Under the pieces are notes generated by a model. It did no database searches, had not been told where the DNA came from, and worked only from the letters and a program-made list of their open reading frames with translations. From Qipengyuania vulgaris (lineage in GTDB: Bacteria; Pseudomonadota; Alphaproteobacteria; Sphingomonadales; Sphingomonadaceae), in NCBI RefSeq assembly GCF_009827325.1, contig NZ_WTYC01000002.1:372001-436000 (forward strand): a DNA stretch of 64,000 nucleotides, written 5' to 3'. Every line of letters starts with the position of its first letter. The stretch's first letter is position 1. This document shows, in pieces, positions 9,426 to 18,044 of the stretch. A program made the position numbers and the translations under genes.

Positions 9426-10484
9426 TTAGTCCCTCGGCTCGCTCTTTTGCCCGGCCATGGTCCCAAACCACCTCTCCAGCTGATCGCTCGACCGGATATG
9501 TATGTCTCGCTGCGGGAAGGGAATTTCGACCCCATGTTCCTTGAACAGCCACCACAGTTTCTTGAGCACCGCACTGCGGACATTGCCCACTCCATCCTCG
9601 GGATCCCGGATCCAGCAATGGATCGTGAAATTGACGGAATTGTCGCCATATTCACTCATCCAGACTGTCGGTGGCGGCGCCTTGAGCACGCGTTCGCAGC
9701 TCTTCGCGGCTTCGAGCATCAGCTCCTCGGCCAGATGCATGTCCGCTTCGTAGCTCACCCCAACGAGCACCTGCATTCGCACGTTCTTGGAGGAGTAGGA
9801 CCAGTTCTCCACCTGGTTGATCATCAGGTTCTCGTTGGGAATCAGGTATTCGCGCTGATCGCGCGTGGTAATGGACACGGCGCGCACGCCGATCTTGCGG
9901 ATTTGCCCGAAGGTTTCGTTTCCCGCCATGTCGGTGACGGCAATCACGTCACTGGGCTTGATCGATTTGTCCATCAGCAGGATAATTCCCGCTATCAGGT
10001 TGCCGAAGGTCTTCTGGAGACCGAAACCGATGGCAAGGCCGAATGCGCCGGAAAATACGGCAAGGGCCGTCAAGTCGATGCCCAGCAGGTCGATGCCCAA
10101 GAAGAAGGCAGCCGACCAGACGACGATGGTGAGGATCTTCTCGGCCAGCAACTGCTGGGTTTCGTCGAGTTTGGTGAAACGCCGGACTCCGCGGCGCGCG
10201 AGCCTGCTCGCGAACCAGGCAAAGAATATTACACCGAACAGGATGGCAGCGACGATCACTATGTCGAACAGCGAAATCCGCATGTCACCGAGGCTGAGCG
10301 CGACAGCATCAAGCGTATCGAGCAGCGAGCCGACCGTTTCGTTCTGGCTGCTGACCGCTTCCCTGATCCCCTCGGCAGCAGCAACGCTGCTTTCTTCGGG
10401 CGCGTCTTCCGCAAGGCTCCACGCCTGCTCGACCGGAGTGGTTTCGGCAGCTGGAGCGTCTGCTGGTGGTGTTTCGCCCTGCAC
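9426..10484 (-). CDS. MscS-family mechanosensitive ion channel
   Basis: The 352-residue product belongs to small-conductance mechanosensitive channels that release solutes on hypo-osmotic shock. After a soluble N-terminal segment (about 1-70) come membrane helices (IVIVAAILFGVIFFAWFAS, ILTIVVWSAAFFLGIDLLG) and the pore-lining helix LAVFSGAFGLAIGFGLQK, followed by FGNLIAGIILLMDKSIKPSD and the cytosolic beta domain (REYLIPNENLMINQVENWS). The N-terminus MQGETPPADAP is Pro/Ala/Glu-rich with no clear signal peptide. The gene ends the metC-sseA leftward run with a 2-nt gap to metC. Confidence 0.9.
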   Translation of the reverse strand: MQGETPPADAPAAETTPVEQAWSLAEDAPEESSVAAAEGIREAVSSQNETVGSLLDTLDAVALSLGDMRISLFDIVIVAAILFGVIFFAWFASRLARRGVRRFTKLDETQQLLAEKILTIVVWSAAFFLGIDLLGIDLTALAVFSGAFGLAIGFGLQKTFGNLIAGIILLMDKSIKPSDVIAVTDMAGNETFGQIRKIGVRAVSITTRDQREYLIPNENLMINQVENWSYSSKNVRMQVLVGVSYEADMHLAEELMLEAAKSCERVLKAPPPTVWMSEYGDNSVNFTIHCWIRDPEDGVGNVRSAVLKKLWWLFKEHGVEIPFPQRDIHIRSSDQLERWFGTMAGQKSEPRD

Positions 10485-10486
10485 GT

Positions 10487-11698
10487 CTATCCCTGTTTCA
10501 TAGCCGCGAAGGCCTGTTCGAGGTCGGCGATCAGTTCGCCGACATCTTCGAGGCCGATGGATAGGCGAATACCGAGCTTGTCCTCAACCCCCCATCCCTT
10601 TTTCGGCCACGCCATCCGCGAACGGACCGGATCGACATCGAAGGGCAGAGCAAGGCTTTCGAAGCCGCCCCAACTGTAGCCGATACCGAACAGGTCCAGA
10701 GCATCGATAAACCGGCAGCGCGAGGCATCGTCTGATCCCTTCAGGACGAAACTGAACAATCCGCACCCGCCGGTGAAATCTCGCGCCCAGAGTTCGTGTC
10801 CCGGCGCCCCGGGCAGCATCGGGCACAGGACATGAGCGACCTCGTCGCGCTGGCCCAACCATTCGGCGATCCGCAGCGCACTCGCGGTTTCGCGTTCCAG
10901 GCGCACTCCCATCGTCCTCAGGCCCCGCAGGGCAAGGGACGCATCGTCGGGTGAAACGACGTGTCCGAGTTGCTGAGCCGTCCGGCGCAGCCGCCGATAC
11001 CATCGCTCCCCGGCACTCGCGGCCCCCATCATAAGGTCCGAGTGGCCGCCGATATGCTTGGTGAGTGAAGTGATCGAGATATCGCAGCCATGTTCTAGCG
11101 CGGCCAATCCGAGCGAGGTCGCCCAGGTATTGTCGAAAAGGCTCACTGCCCCTTTGTCGCGCGCAATGCGGGTCAGTGCTGGGACGTCGCAGACTTCCAT
11201 CGTGAGACTGCCGGGGCTTTCCAGCATCACTGCCTTGGTGCGTTCGCAAAAGGCCTGTTCGTAGGCCGGAACGTTGAGCGGGTCGAAAAAGCGATGCTCG
11301 ACGCCGAATTGCCTGAGCAGCCCCATCGCCGTGTTGCGCGTAGGGTCATAGGCGTTGTCAGCCACGAGCAGTACATCGCCGCTGCGCAGGACGGACATTA
11401 GCGCTGCGACGATCGCCGCAACCCCGCTTGGATACAGCACCGTGCCTTCGGCACCCGGTTCGAGATCGGTCAGCGCCTCGGCCAGTGCCCATTGCGTTGG
11501 CGCGCCGCGCCGACCGTAGAAGAAACTGCCGTCCTCGTTGCTCTTAACCCCTTCGCGCAGCGCCGCACAGTCGCGATAAAGATGCGTACTGGCCCGCCAG
11601 ACGGGCGGATTGACGACGTGCTCCGAAAAGTCCCCCGAGCGGCCACCCGTCACGAGACGTGTGCCCGCCGATCGCTTGCCGCCGCTATCCTTGGCCAT
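10487..11698 (-). CDS. metC: Cystathionine beta-lyase (Cys/Met metabolism PLP enzyme)
   Basis: A 403-residue fold-type I PLP enzyme. The Schiff-base lysine is in SITSLTKHIGGHSD, the cofactor-contacting Tyr/Arg are in FFYGRRGAPTQWAL, and the LFDNTWATSLG motif binds the pyridine ring. The family includes cystathionine gamma-synthase; the N-terminal VNPPVWRASTHLYRD and the GRRGAPT variant favour MetC-type beta-lyase, which makes homocysteine for methionine. Its start lies directly against the stop of the sulfurtransferase gene, so both are co-transcribed, which fits sulfur metabolism in the region. Confidence 0.88.
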   Translation of the reverse strand: MAKDSGGKRSAGTRLVTGGRSGDFSEHVVNPPVWRASTHLYRDCAALREGVKSNEDGSFFYGRRGAPTQWALAEALTDLEPGAEGTVLYPSGVAAIVAALMSVLRSGDVLLVADNAYDPTRNTAMGLLRQFGVEHRFFDPLNVPAYEQAFCERTKAVMLESPGSLTMEVCDVPALTRIARDKGAVSLFDNTWATSLGLAALEHGCDISITSLTKHIGGHSDLMMGAASAGERWYRRLRRTAQQLGHVVSPDDASLALRGLRTMGVRLERETASALRIAEWLGQRDEVAHVLCPMLPGAPGHELWARDFTGGCGLFSFVLKGSDDASRCRFIDALDLFGIGYSWGGFESLALPFDVDPVRSRMAWPKKGWGVEDKLGIRLSIGLEDVGELIADLEQAFAAMKQG

Positions 11699-12532
11699 TC
11701 ATCTCGCCTGCCCGCTTTGCTTGGGGGTATCGGGGTCCGCACCCCACTCCTGCCAGCTACCGTCATACAGCGCGCTGTCTTCCTTGCCGAGCAGTTCTAG
11801 GCCGAACAGCAGGACCGAAGCAGTCATTCCGCTATTGCAGGTGGTGACGACGGGCTGGACCAGATCGATCCCCGCATTTTCGAATTCGCTACGGATCGCG
11901 CCCGGGGATTTATAGGTCCCGTCCTCGTTCAACAGCCTTGTGAAGTGCAGGCTTTTCGCACCGGGGATATGCCCCTGCGATCCGCTCCCTTCCCGGCCTT
12001 CGAAGCGGGCTGCATCGCGCGCATCGACCACCTGCCACTCGCCCTGGGAAATATTGGCCAACATTTCATCCTTGGATTTGACGTCGCGCCGCGGGGTTGA
12101 TTCTTCCCTGTGCCGGGGTGCGTGATCGACTATCCGCTGCGAAACTTCGCGCCCCTCGCCGCGCCATTTTTCCAGCCCGCCGTCAAGGATGGCCACCTGG
12201 TCGATGCCGTACCGGTCGAGGATGAACCACGCACGCGCGGACGACTTGATCGCGCTATCGTCGTAGAGCACGACGCGGCTGCCGGGGGCGATGCCGAGCT
12301 CGCCCATTCGCTCGGCAAATTGGGCCGACGTGGGCAAAGCCTTAGGGACATCCGACCCGGTGTCGACGAAGCTGGCGAGATCGAGGAACCGGGCACCGGG
12401 GATATGGCCGGCCCCGAACTCTTCTACTGCATCGCGCCCACTGTCGGGCAGATGCGTGGTTGCATCCAGCACTACGAGATCATCCGCACCTAGCCGGGCG
12501 GCAAGCCATTCGGTCGATACAAGCTTTTCCAT
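11699..12532 (-). CDS. sseA: 3-mercaptopyruvate sulfurtransferase (two-domain rhodanese)
   Basis: The 277-residue protein has two rhodanese domains. The first keeps the fold without a catalytic Cys (DSAIKSSARAWFIL, LDGGLEKWRGEG); the second holds the active loop TTCNSGMTASVLL, close to the CGSGVTA of SseA. It transfers sulfur from 3-mercaptopyruvate to cyanide or thiols. Active-site substitution of Gly by Asn after Cys is unusual but the loop is otherwise complete. It ends directly before metC. Confidence 0.9.
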   Translation of the reverse strand: MEKLVSTEWLAARLGADDLVVLDATTHLPDSGRDAVEEFGAGHIPGARFLDLASFVDTGSDVPKALPTSAQFAERMGELGIAPGSRVVLYDDSAIKSSARAWFILDRYGIDQVAILDGGLEKWRGEGREVSQRIVDHAPRHREESTPRRDVKSKDEMLANISQGEWQVVDARDAARFEGREGSGSQGHIPGAKSLHFTRLLNEDGTYKSPGAIRSEFENAGIDLVQPVVTTCNSGMTASVLLFGLELLGKEDSALYDGSWQEWGADPDTPKQSGQAR

Positions 12533-12568
12533 CCCGGCTTGCTAGCTGGCACCGGACGCGGTGTCGAT

Positions 12569-13678
12569 TCAGTCGAGCGCGCGTGCCGCAATCGGCTCGT
12601 AACTCCGTGGCCCTTCGTCGATACGAAACGGTGTCACGCGTCCGCCGCCCGGTATGCCAAGTCCCACGACGAAAGTCTTGACCAAAGGCTCGGCACTGGC
12701 TCCGTCGAGGCGTACCCTCAGCAACGGAACGAAGAGTGCAGCCTTGCCCTGCCGGATTACCCGAGCCTGCGAAAGCGGGATGGTCAGTTGCCCTTCGTGC
12801 CGCACACTTTGCCCCGGGGCGATGCGCTCGAAGGTATGACGCTTTTCGAGCGCCTGCGAAGCGCTGGCAACCTGCTGCTCGACCGGTACACCGCCATGTG
12901 CGGAGACGATGTCCGCACCCAGATCGACGTTCGAGAGCGCCTTTGTGGAGCGATTCATCAGCGACACACGATAATGCAGCGTCGCGTTCATTACCGACCG
13001 GGTTAACTTGATCGCTTCTGCGCGAATTTGCAGATCTGTAGGCCCGGCCAGACCGCCGCCGCTGGCCACGATGGGCTTCTCTATCTCCGGCGGAGAAACG
13101 GCGCGGCGACGCTGGGACACGAAATAGCCCAGACCGAGCAAGGCCAATAGCCCACCGCCAACGGCAGGCCATATCCAGGTTATACCTTCGGCGGCCGGCT
13201 CGGGAACGGGCACAGCTTCACTCGTAATTGGATTGGCGCTTTGACCTGGCTGCTCTTCGGTCTCTTCCGTGGCCAGAGGCGCGGGCACGATCGGTACTGT
13301 CTCACCCGGATCGAGCGGGAGACGTTCCGGCGCCGTCGGCAGGCCGGTCGGCTGTGGGCGCGGCGCTTCTACAGTCCTGGTTGCGGGTGCAGCCGCGCCT
13401 GCAGTCCGCGAGGGAGCCGGTGTCGGCTCAGGACTTGGGGATGCAGGCAGGGTCACCGTCGGCCTTGCTGTCGGGCGTGGCGAGGGGGTCGGCGTGCCAA
13501 TGACGCGCGGCACAACCGGCACATTGCCGCTTTCGACATCGACCGGACCCTGCGCGCGCGGACTGGCCGTGGGCGTGGGGTTCGGCGGCAACTGGAAATC
13601 CTGCGCGCTTTGTGCCGACAGGCCGCTGGGCGCGGCGAGAGCGAGCGCTACGAAGGGAAGGCGAATACGAATGTGCAT
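12569..13678 (-). CDS. Pro/Thr-rich exported membrane protein with C-terminal beta domain
   Basis: From the ATG at 13678 the 369-residue protein starts with a signal peptide (MHIRIRLPFVALALAAPSG, then LSAQ). Residues about 25-165 are low-complexity Pro/Thr/Ala (PTPTASPRAQ, SPRPTARPTVTLP). A membrane helix WIWPAVGGGLLALLGLGYFV near residues 175-195 is followed by QRRR, so the C-terminal 170 residues should be cytosolic, a beta-rich domain with VMNATLHYRVSLMNRSTKAL. No family function is known to me. The longer upstream frame overlaps the queF promoter and lacks the signal peptide, so it was not used. Confidence 0.75.
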   Translation of the reverse strand: MHIRIRLPFVALALAAPSGLSAQSAQDFQLPPNPTPTASPRAQGPVDVESGNVPVVPRVIGTPTPSPRPTARPTVTLPASPSPEPTPAPSRTAGAAAPATRTVEAPRPQPTGLPTAPERLPLDPGETVPIVPAPLATEETEEQPGQSANPITSEAVPVPEPAAEGITWIWPAVGGGLLALLGLGYFVSQRRRAVSPPEIEKPIVASGGGLAGPTDLQIRAEAIKLTRSVMNATLHYRVSLMNRSTKALSNVDLGADIVSAHGGVPVEQQVASASQALEKRHTFERIAPGQSVRHEGQLTIPLSQARVIRQGKAALFVPLLRVRLDGASAEPLVKTFVVGLGIPGGGRVTPFRIDEGPRSYEPIAARALD

Positions 13679-13781
13679 GAGTAAAGAAGACCTGATCGGA
13701 TCGGCGCGCTGAATAGGCACTGAAGAGGCGAGTTCCAAGCCCCGGCTTGCACCCATGCCCCATTCGCGGCAGATGCGCGAC

Positions 13782-14240
13782 ATGAGCGACACAGTGACAC
13801 CCAAGTTCCTTGGCGAAAGTAGCCCACTTCCCACCTCGCCGGAAGAGGCCGAACTCGATTACGTGCCGAACCCCCGCAAGGGCCAGCTCTACATGGTGCG
13901 CTTCGCCGCGCCGGAGTTCACCTCTCTGTGCCCGGTTACCGGCCAGCCGGATTTCGCGCATCTGGTGATCGATTATGCCCCTGAAGAAACGATCGTGGAA
14001 TCGAAAAGCCTGAAGCTTTACCTCGGCTCTTTCCGCAACCACTGCGGATTTCACGAGGATGTTACCGTGGGCATCGGAGAGCGACTGTTCACGGAAATGA
14101 AGCCCAGATGGTTGCGCATCGGCGGCTACTGGTATCCGCGCGGCGGCATTCCGATCGACGTGTTCTGGCAGAGCGGCGCGGTGCCGGAAGGACTATGGGT
14201 TCCCGATCAGGGCGTATCGTCCTATCGTGGGCGCGGTTAA
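13782..14240 (+). CDS. queF: NADPH-dependent 7-cyano-7-deazaguanine reductase QueF (short form)
   Basis: QueF reduces preQ0 to preQ1 in queuosine biosynthesis. At 152 residues it is the unimodular, short form. The catalytic Cys is in [15 protein letters not shown], the QueF motif is [15 protein letters not shown], followed by CGFHEDV. I start at the ATG at 13782 ([11 protein letters not shown]); upstream in-frame ATGs at 13755 and 13776 have a poorer fit. A predicted queuosine-precursor transporter (YhhQ family) is encoded at 51.7 kb, but other que genes are not in the window. Confidence 0.95.
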   Translation: MSDTVTPKFLGESSPLPTSPEEAELDYVPNPRKGQLYMVRFAAPEFTSLCPVTGQPDFAHLVIDYAPEETIVESKSLKLYLGSFRNHCGFHEDVTVGIGERLFTEMKPRWLRIGGYWYPRGGIPIDVFWQSGAVPEGLWVPDQGVSSYRGRG

Positions 14241-14252
14241 GAGGAGACGGGC

Positions 14253-15047
14253 GTGATTGCGAAACTGCCGAAATATGCCTTGTGGCTCGCGCTTGCGCTA
14301 CTGCTCTGGTTCGCGGTTGCGATCTTCGGACCCAAATTCGGGGTGATCGACTGGCAGACCGGGCTGGGCACCATGGTCCGCACTGCCGGCCCCATTTTCA
14401 TCGGCGTGACCGCGTTGCTGGCTCTCGTCGCCCTCGTTCTCGTCCTTTGGAAAGGCCCTCGCCCGCAGTGGTGGAAAGCGGCGCTCGCCCTCGCCATTCC
14501 CGCGGCGCTGATGGCCGGTCTCGCGTGGGTGGCGGACCGGGCGGCCAGCGTGCCCCCGATCCATGATGTCTCCACCGACACAGCGAACCCGCCTTCATTT
14601 TCCGCCGCCACGATCGCCCAGCGTGAAGAGATGGGCGCGAATCCGCTCAATGATTACCAGACGCCGCTCGGCCAGCTGGAACCGTGGCAGGAGGCGCTCG
14701 CCGATAGTCCTTTGGCCGGGAAGAGCCATGCACGGGTGATTGGAGAGAGCTTCCCGGAACTGCAGCCAATTCCGTTCGACATTCCCCGTGATCAGGCCAT
14801 AGCGCGGGTTTCGGCAGCGATGAGCGACATCGGCCTCACGGACATCCGCAGCGACGTCCAGGCGGGCACGGTCGAAGGAACGGCGGAAACCTTCGCATTC
14901 GGCTTCAAGGACGACGTCGTGGCACGGGTGCAAGACGGCGTCATCGACCTGCGCTCGGTCAGCCGTGTTGGTCTGTCCGATCTCGGTTACAACGCCGCGC
15001 GCCTGCGAGAATTGTCCGATGCCATCGAGGCGCGCCTCAACGACTGA
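14253..15047 (+). CDS. DUF1499 membrane protein
   Basis: GTG start at 14253 with GAGGAGA just upstream, 12 nt after queF. The 264-residue protein has three membrane helices in the first 110 residues (ALWLALALLLWFAVAIFG, IFIGVTALLALVALVLVLW, AALALAIPAALMAGLAWVA) and then a DUF1499 domain, seen in the TFAFGFKDDVVARV and IDLRSVSRVGLSDLGYNAAR stretches. The DUF1499 fold is widespread in alphaproteobacteria without a known function. Its last 11 nt overlap the convergent oxidoreductase gene. Confidence 0.85.
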   Translation: MIAKLPKYALWLALALLLWFAVAIFGPKFGVIDWQTGLGTMVRTAGPIFIGVTALLALVALVLVLWKGPRPQWWKAALALAIPAALMAGLAWVADRAASVPPIHDVSTDTANPPSFSAATIAQREEMGANPLNDYQTPLGQLEPWQEALADSPLAGKSHARVIGESFPELQPIPFDIPRDQAIARVSAAMSDIGLTDIRSDVQAGTVEGTAETFAFGFKDDVVARVQDGVIDLRSVSRVGLSDLGYNAARLRELSDAIEARLND

Positions 15048-16143
15048 ACCGATCGACCCAGCGGCGGTCGAGCCAGTCCTTGAGCCGCCGCAGCCAGCGG
15101 GCCTGTATCGCGAGGCCGTAATAGGACAGGATGGCTTCTCCCCTGCACGTGTTGAGCAGGTAGAAATCCATCCCGATACCGCGGTAAGTGCGACGAGGAC
15201 GACTGCTTGAGAGGGTGCGGCGAATATTTTCTGCCAGCAGCGGACCGGCGTAGACGGCGTGTACACCGGAATGCTTCAAGTGCCTGTCCGTCCGGCGCGC
15301 GACGTCTCCGGTCGCGAAAATCTCGCGAAATCCGCAAACGGCCTGATGCTCATCGACACGGATGAAGCCGTCTTCATCCACTGGCAGGCCGCTCGCCCGC
15401 GGCCAGTCGGGTGCGCCGCTTCCGACAGCAGCCACCACCAGGTCCAGCGCCTCGAGAGACTTCCCACCGGCCACCAGCTTTCCGCTCTCAAAACGCGCAT
15501 CGGCATCGACGATGCGAATTTCCTGCCGCACTAGTTCGGCACGAACCTTTTCCGCAATTCTCCCTGAGTGGCTAGTCAATAGGCCGCCCTCTCCGCATAC
15601 GAGCGTGATGGAAAATCGAGGTTTTTCCCGCGCATTGGCGAGTCCGAAAGCCAGCTCTACGCCGCCTGCGCCGCCGCCAACCACGGCGATGTTACGGATA
15701 GCCGAGGAGCTATCACGCAGTTTCCGCCAATGTTCGATAAAGCCGTCGATAGGGCGAATATCGAGCAGGCGCGGGTCGCTTCCAAGCAATTCGGCAGCCT
15801 GTCCCTCCCCTCCGGTGGCTATCGCGCAGACATCGTAATTCACGATCTCGCCGCTATCCAGCAGCGCTGCCTTCGCGTGAGGATCAAGGGAAACAAGCCT
15901 TGCCCGGCGCCAATCGATACCGGATTGCGCGACCAGCGGCTGCAAGGGGATACCCGCTTCGTCCGCACGATACTCCCCCGCCAGCCAGCCCGGAACCATG
16001 CCGGAATAGCGCATGGTATCGAGCGGCTCGACAAGCACGACACGTGTGCGCGGGAGCGGATTTTTCCGAAGCGAATCGATCACGCCAAGATGCGCATGGC
16101 CCGCGCCGACGAGCAAGAGGGTCCGGTCGTCCATCATCGGCAA
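15037..16143 (-). CDS. NAD(P)/FAD-dependent oxidoreductase
   Basis: The 368-residue protein has the FAD-binding LLLVGAGHAHLGVI near residue 10, a second GxGxxG in NIAVVGGGAGGVELAFGLA for NAD(P)H, and the FAD contact FATGDVA near 285. The pattern matches the pyridine-nucleotide-disulfide family, close to the N-terminal half of SelD-fused oxidoreductases and to sulfide:quinone-like or NDH-2-like enzymes, without redox-active CxxC. The C-terminus has basic/aromatic residues (RWLRRLKDWLDRRWV) that could sit on the membrane. An ATG at 16134 is an alternative start. Confidence 0.82.
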   Translation of the reverse strand: MPMMDDRTLLLVGAGHAHLGVIDSLRKNPLPRTRVVLVEPLDTMRYSGMVPGWLAGEYRADEAGIPLQPLVAQSGIDWRRARLVSLDPHAKAALLDSGEIVNYDVCAIATGGEGQAAELLGSDPRLLDIRPIDGFIEHWRKLRDSSSAIRNIAVVGGGAGGVELAFGLANAREKPRFSITLVCGEGGLLTSHSGRIAEKVRAELVRQEIRIVDADARFESGKLVAGGKSLEALDLVVAAVGSGAPDWPRASGLPVDEDGFIRVDEHQAVCGFREIFATGDVARRTDRHLKHSGVHAVYAGPLLAENIRRTLSSSRPRRTYRGIGMDFYLLNTCRGEAILSYYGLAIQARWLRRLKDWLDRRWVDRFSR

Positions 16144-16171
16144 GTAGCGCGGAAACCGGTTGCAAGGAACC

Positions 16172-16247
<76 letters not shown>

Positions 16248-16301
16248 GTAACCGGTCTGGATCAGAGTTTTAGCGATTGGGCCTGCGCAAGAAAAGACCG
16301 G

Positions 16302-17207
16302 TCAGCTCCGGATTTTCCAGCCGGACGCGAGGATGCGATATACGAGGAAGGCGAATACCAGATTGAATAGACCCAGTCCCAATGCGCTCTGCACGAGGGC
16401 CGAGTTGGTATCGCCGATGTCGCTCTGGCCCAGAAAGCCGAAACGAAAGCCGCTTATGACATAGAAGAAGGGATTGAAGCGGCTGATGATCTGGAAAGTA
16501 GGAGCAAGGTTGTCGATCACGTAGAATGTGCCCGACAGTAGGCTCAGCGGTGCTATCACGAAATTGGTGACCGCAGCGTTGTGATCGAACTTTTCCGCCC
16601 AGATCGACGCAAGCAGGCCCATCAGCGCGAGCATGATCGCGCCCATCAGCCCGAACCACGCGACCGCCCATGGATGCGCCAGCGACAAATCAACCCCTGG
16701 ATAGAACGCCATGGCCAAGGCGACCGCTGCACCCACTGCAATTGCCCGGGTAACCGCGGCTGTGACGATCCCCGTCATCAGTTCGCCAGTCGAAAGCGGC
16801 GGCATGAGCAGATCGATGATCGTACCCTGGATCTTGCCCGACAACAGCGAGAAACTGGAATTGGCAAAAGCATTCTGCATCATGCCCATCACGATCAGGC
16901 CCGGGGCGACGAAGGTTGCAAAATTCACTCCCAGGATCTCTCGTCCCTCACGGCCGAGCGCGACCGTGAAAATGACCAGAAAAAGCAGCGTGGTTACGGC
17001 AGGGGCCCAGATCGTCTGCGTCTGGACCTTGAGAAACCGGCGAACCTCCTTAATATAGAGACTCCATAAACCCACGCGGTTGATCCCGGTAATCACGGGC
17101 TCCCCCCGCTTCGGGAAACTGCCCCTCCCCTTGCCCGGATTTTCCGTGAACGAGGCATCGTCACTGCTCTGAGAGGAAGCGGGAACGGGTTGGACTTGAT
17201 CGGCCAT
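16302..17207 (-). CDS. ABC-2 type transporter permease
   Basis: The product from the ATG at 17207 is 301 residues with a soluble charged N-terminus (about 1-55) and six hydrophobic spans (for example TLLFLVIFTVAL, PGLIVMGMMQNAFANSS, WFGLMGAIMLALMGLLASI, LGLGLFNLVFAFLVYRIL). LYIKEVRRFLKVQTQTIWAP and the LSGTFYVIDNLAPTFQII loop are typical of ABC-2 exporters of the drug/lipid/NodJ class. No ATPase gene is adjacent, so the partner must be elsewhere. It is divergent from gcrA with 72 nt between starts; an ATG at 17243 would shorten that further. Confidence 0.88.
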   Translation of the reverse strand: MADQVQPVPASSQSSDDASFTENPGKGRGSFPKRGEPVITGINRVGLWSLYIKEVRRFLKVQTQTIWAPAVTTLLFLVIFTVALGREGREILGVNFATFVAPGLIVMGMMQNAFANSSFSLLSGKIQGTIIDLLMPPLSTGELMTGIVTAAVTRAIAVGAAVALAMAFYPGVDLSLAHPWAVAWFGLMGAIMLALMGLLASIWAEKFDHNAAVTNFVIAPLSLLSGTFYVIDNLAPTFQIISRFNPFFYVISGFRFGFLGQSDIGDTNSALVQSALGLGLFNLVFAFLVYRILASGWKIRS

Positions 17208-17279
17208 GGGCGTGCGCCTAGGGCCAAGCACTTCCGCTGGCAAGATGCAGGCGGAAACACGAAGGATACGGATTTCGTA

Positions 17280-17963
17280 ATGAGCTGGACCGACGAACGG
17301 ATCGCGACGCTGAAGAAGATGTGGGAAGGCGGTTCAACTGCCAGCCAGATTGCCGACGAACTGGGCGGCGTGAGCCGCAATGCGGTGATCGGAAAGGCTC
17401 ACAGGCTCGGCCTCAAGTCGCGCCCCTCACCGGTTAAGGCGGCCGAGAAAAAGAAGGTTGTGCCCAAGCCGAAGCCTGCGTCCAAGCCGGTGGCTAAGAA
17501 GGTCGCTCCGCGTCCTGCACCCGCTCCTGCCACTGCTGCGCCAGCGGCTCCGGCGGCAGCTCCACCAGCGGCCAGGCCGGATAGCAACAATCCCTCTCAG
17601 CCAATGCCCAATCGATCGACCGACCTGCCGAAGATCGTTTCGGTCGGTCCCGGCGGTTTCCTCAGGCAGGGACCCGGCGATCAGCAGCCTCCCATTCCGC
17701 CCGCGCCGCCGCGCAGGCTGGTTCCGGCTAAGCCTGATCCCTCTATCGCCGACAAGACAAGCCTGCTCGATCTATCGGACAAGGTCTGCCGGTGGCCAAT
17801 GGGCCATCCCGGCGAACCCGACTTCCATTTCTGCGGGGTCGCGGTGAATCCCGGCTTCCCTTATTGCGTCGAGCATTGCGGACGGGCTTATCAGGCACAG
17901 CTGCCCCGCGGTGCCCGCCGTCCCCCTCCCCCCTTGCCTTTCGGCGGTCCGCGCGTACGCTGA
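17280..17963 (+). CDS. gcrA: GcrA cell cycle regulator
   Basis: GcrA binds sigma-70 RNA polymerase and CcrM-methylated promoters to drive S-phase genes in alphaproteobacteria. The 227-residue product starts MSWTDERIATLKKMWEGG and shows the N-terminal helix-turn-helix SASQIADELGG-like region (TASQIADELGGVSRNAVIGK). A long Lys/Pro/Ala linker (about 60-175) precedes the C-terminal sigma-binding domain with DKVCRWPMGHPGEPDFHFCG and YCVEHCGRAYQ. The linker is longer than in many homologues. ATG at 17280 chosen because the family starts there. A strong terminator follows. Confidence 0.95.
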   Translation: MSWTDERIATLKKMWEGGSTASQIADELGGVSRNAVIGKAHRLGLKSRPSPVKAAEKKKVVPKPKPASKPVAKKVAPRPAPAPATAAPAAPAAAPPAARPDSNNPSQPMPNRSTDLPKIVSVGPGGFLRQGPGDQQPPIPPAPPRRLVPAKPDPSIADKTSLLDLSDKVCRWPMGHPGEPDFHFCGVAVNPGFPYCVEHCGRAYQAQLPRGARRPPPPLPFGGPRVR

Positions 17964-17984
17964 CTGCGGCCCAAGGCAAATTCG

Positions 17985-18024
17985 AAAGCCCGCCCTCCGA
18001 ACTCTCGGAGCGGCGGGCTTTTCG
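17985..18024 (+). terminator. Rho-independent terminator after gcrA
   Basis: AAGCCCGCC...GGCGGGCTT forms a nine-base stem with an inner CTCCGA/TCGGAG stem, followed by TTTCGTT. It lies 22 nt after the gcrA stop and before the convergent methyltransferase-fold gene, so it may serve both directions. Confidence 0.85.
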
Positions 18025-18044
18025 TTCAACGAGGTGGCTGAAAC

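Noticed and set aside
13440-13570. Apparent direct-repeat tract
   Set aside because: The repetition comes from Pro/Thr/Ala codons of the exported membrane protein, not from a DNA repeat element.
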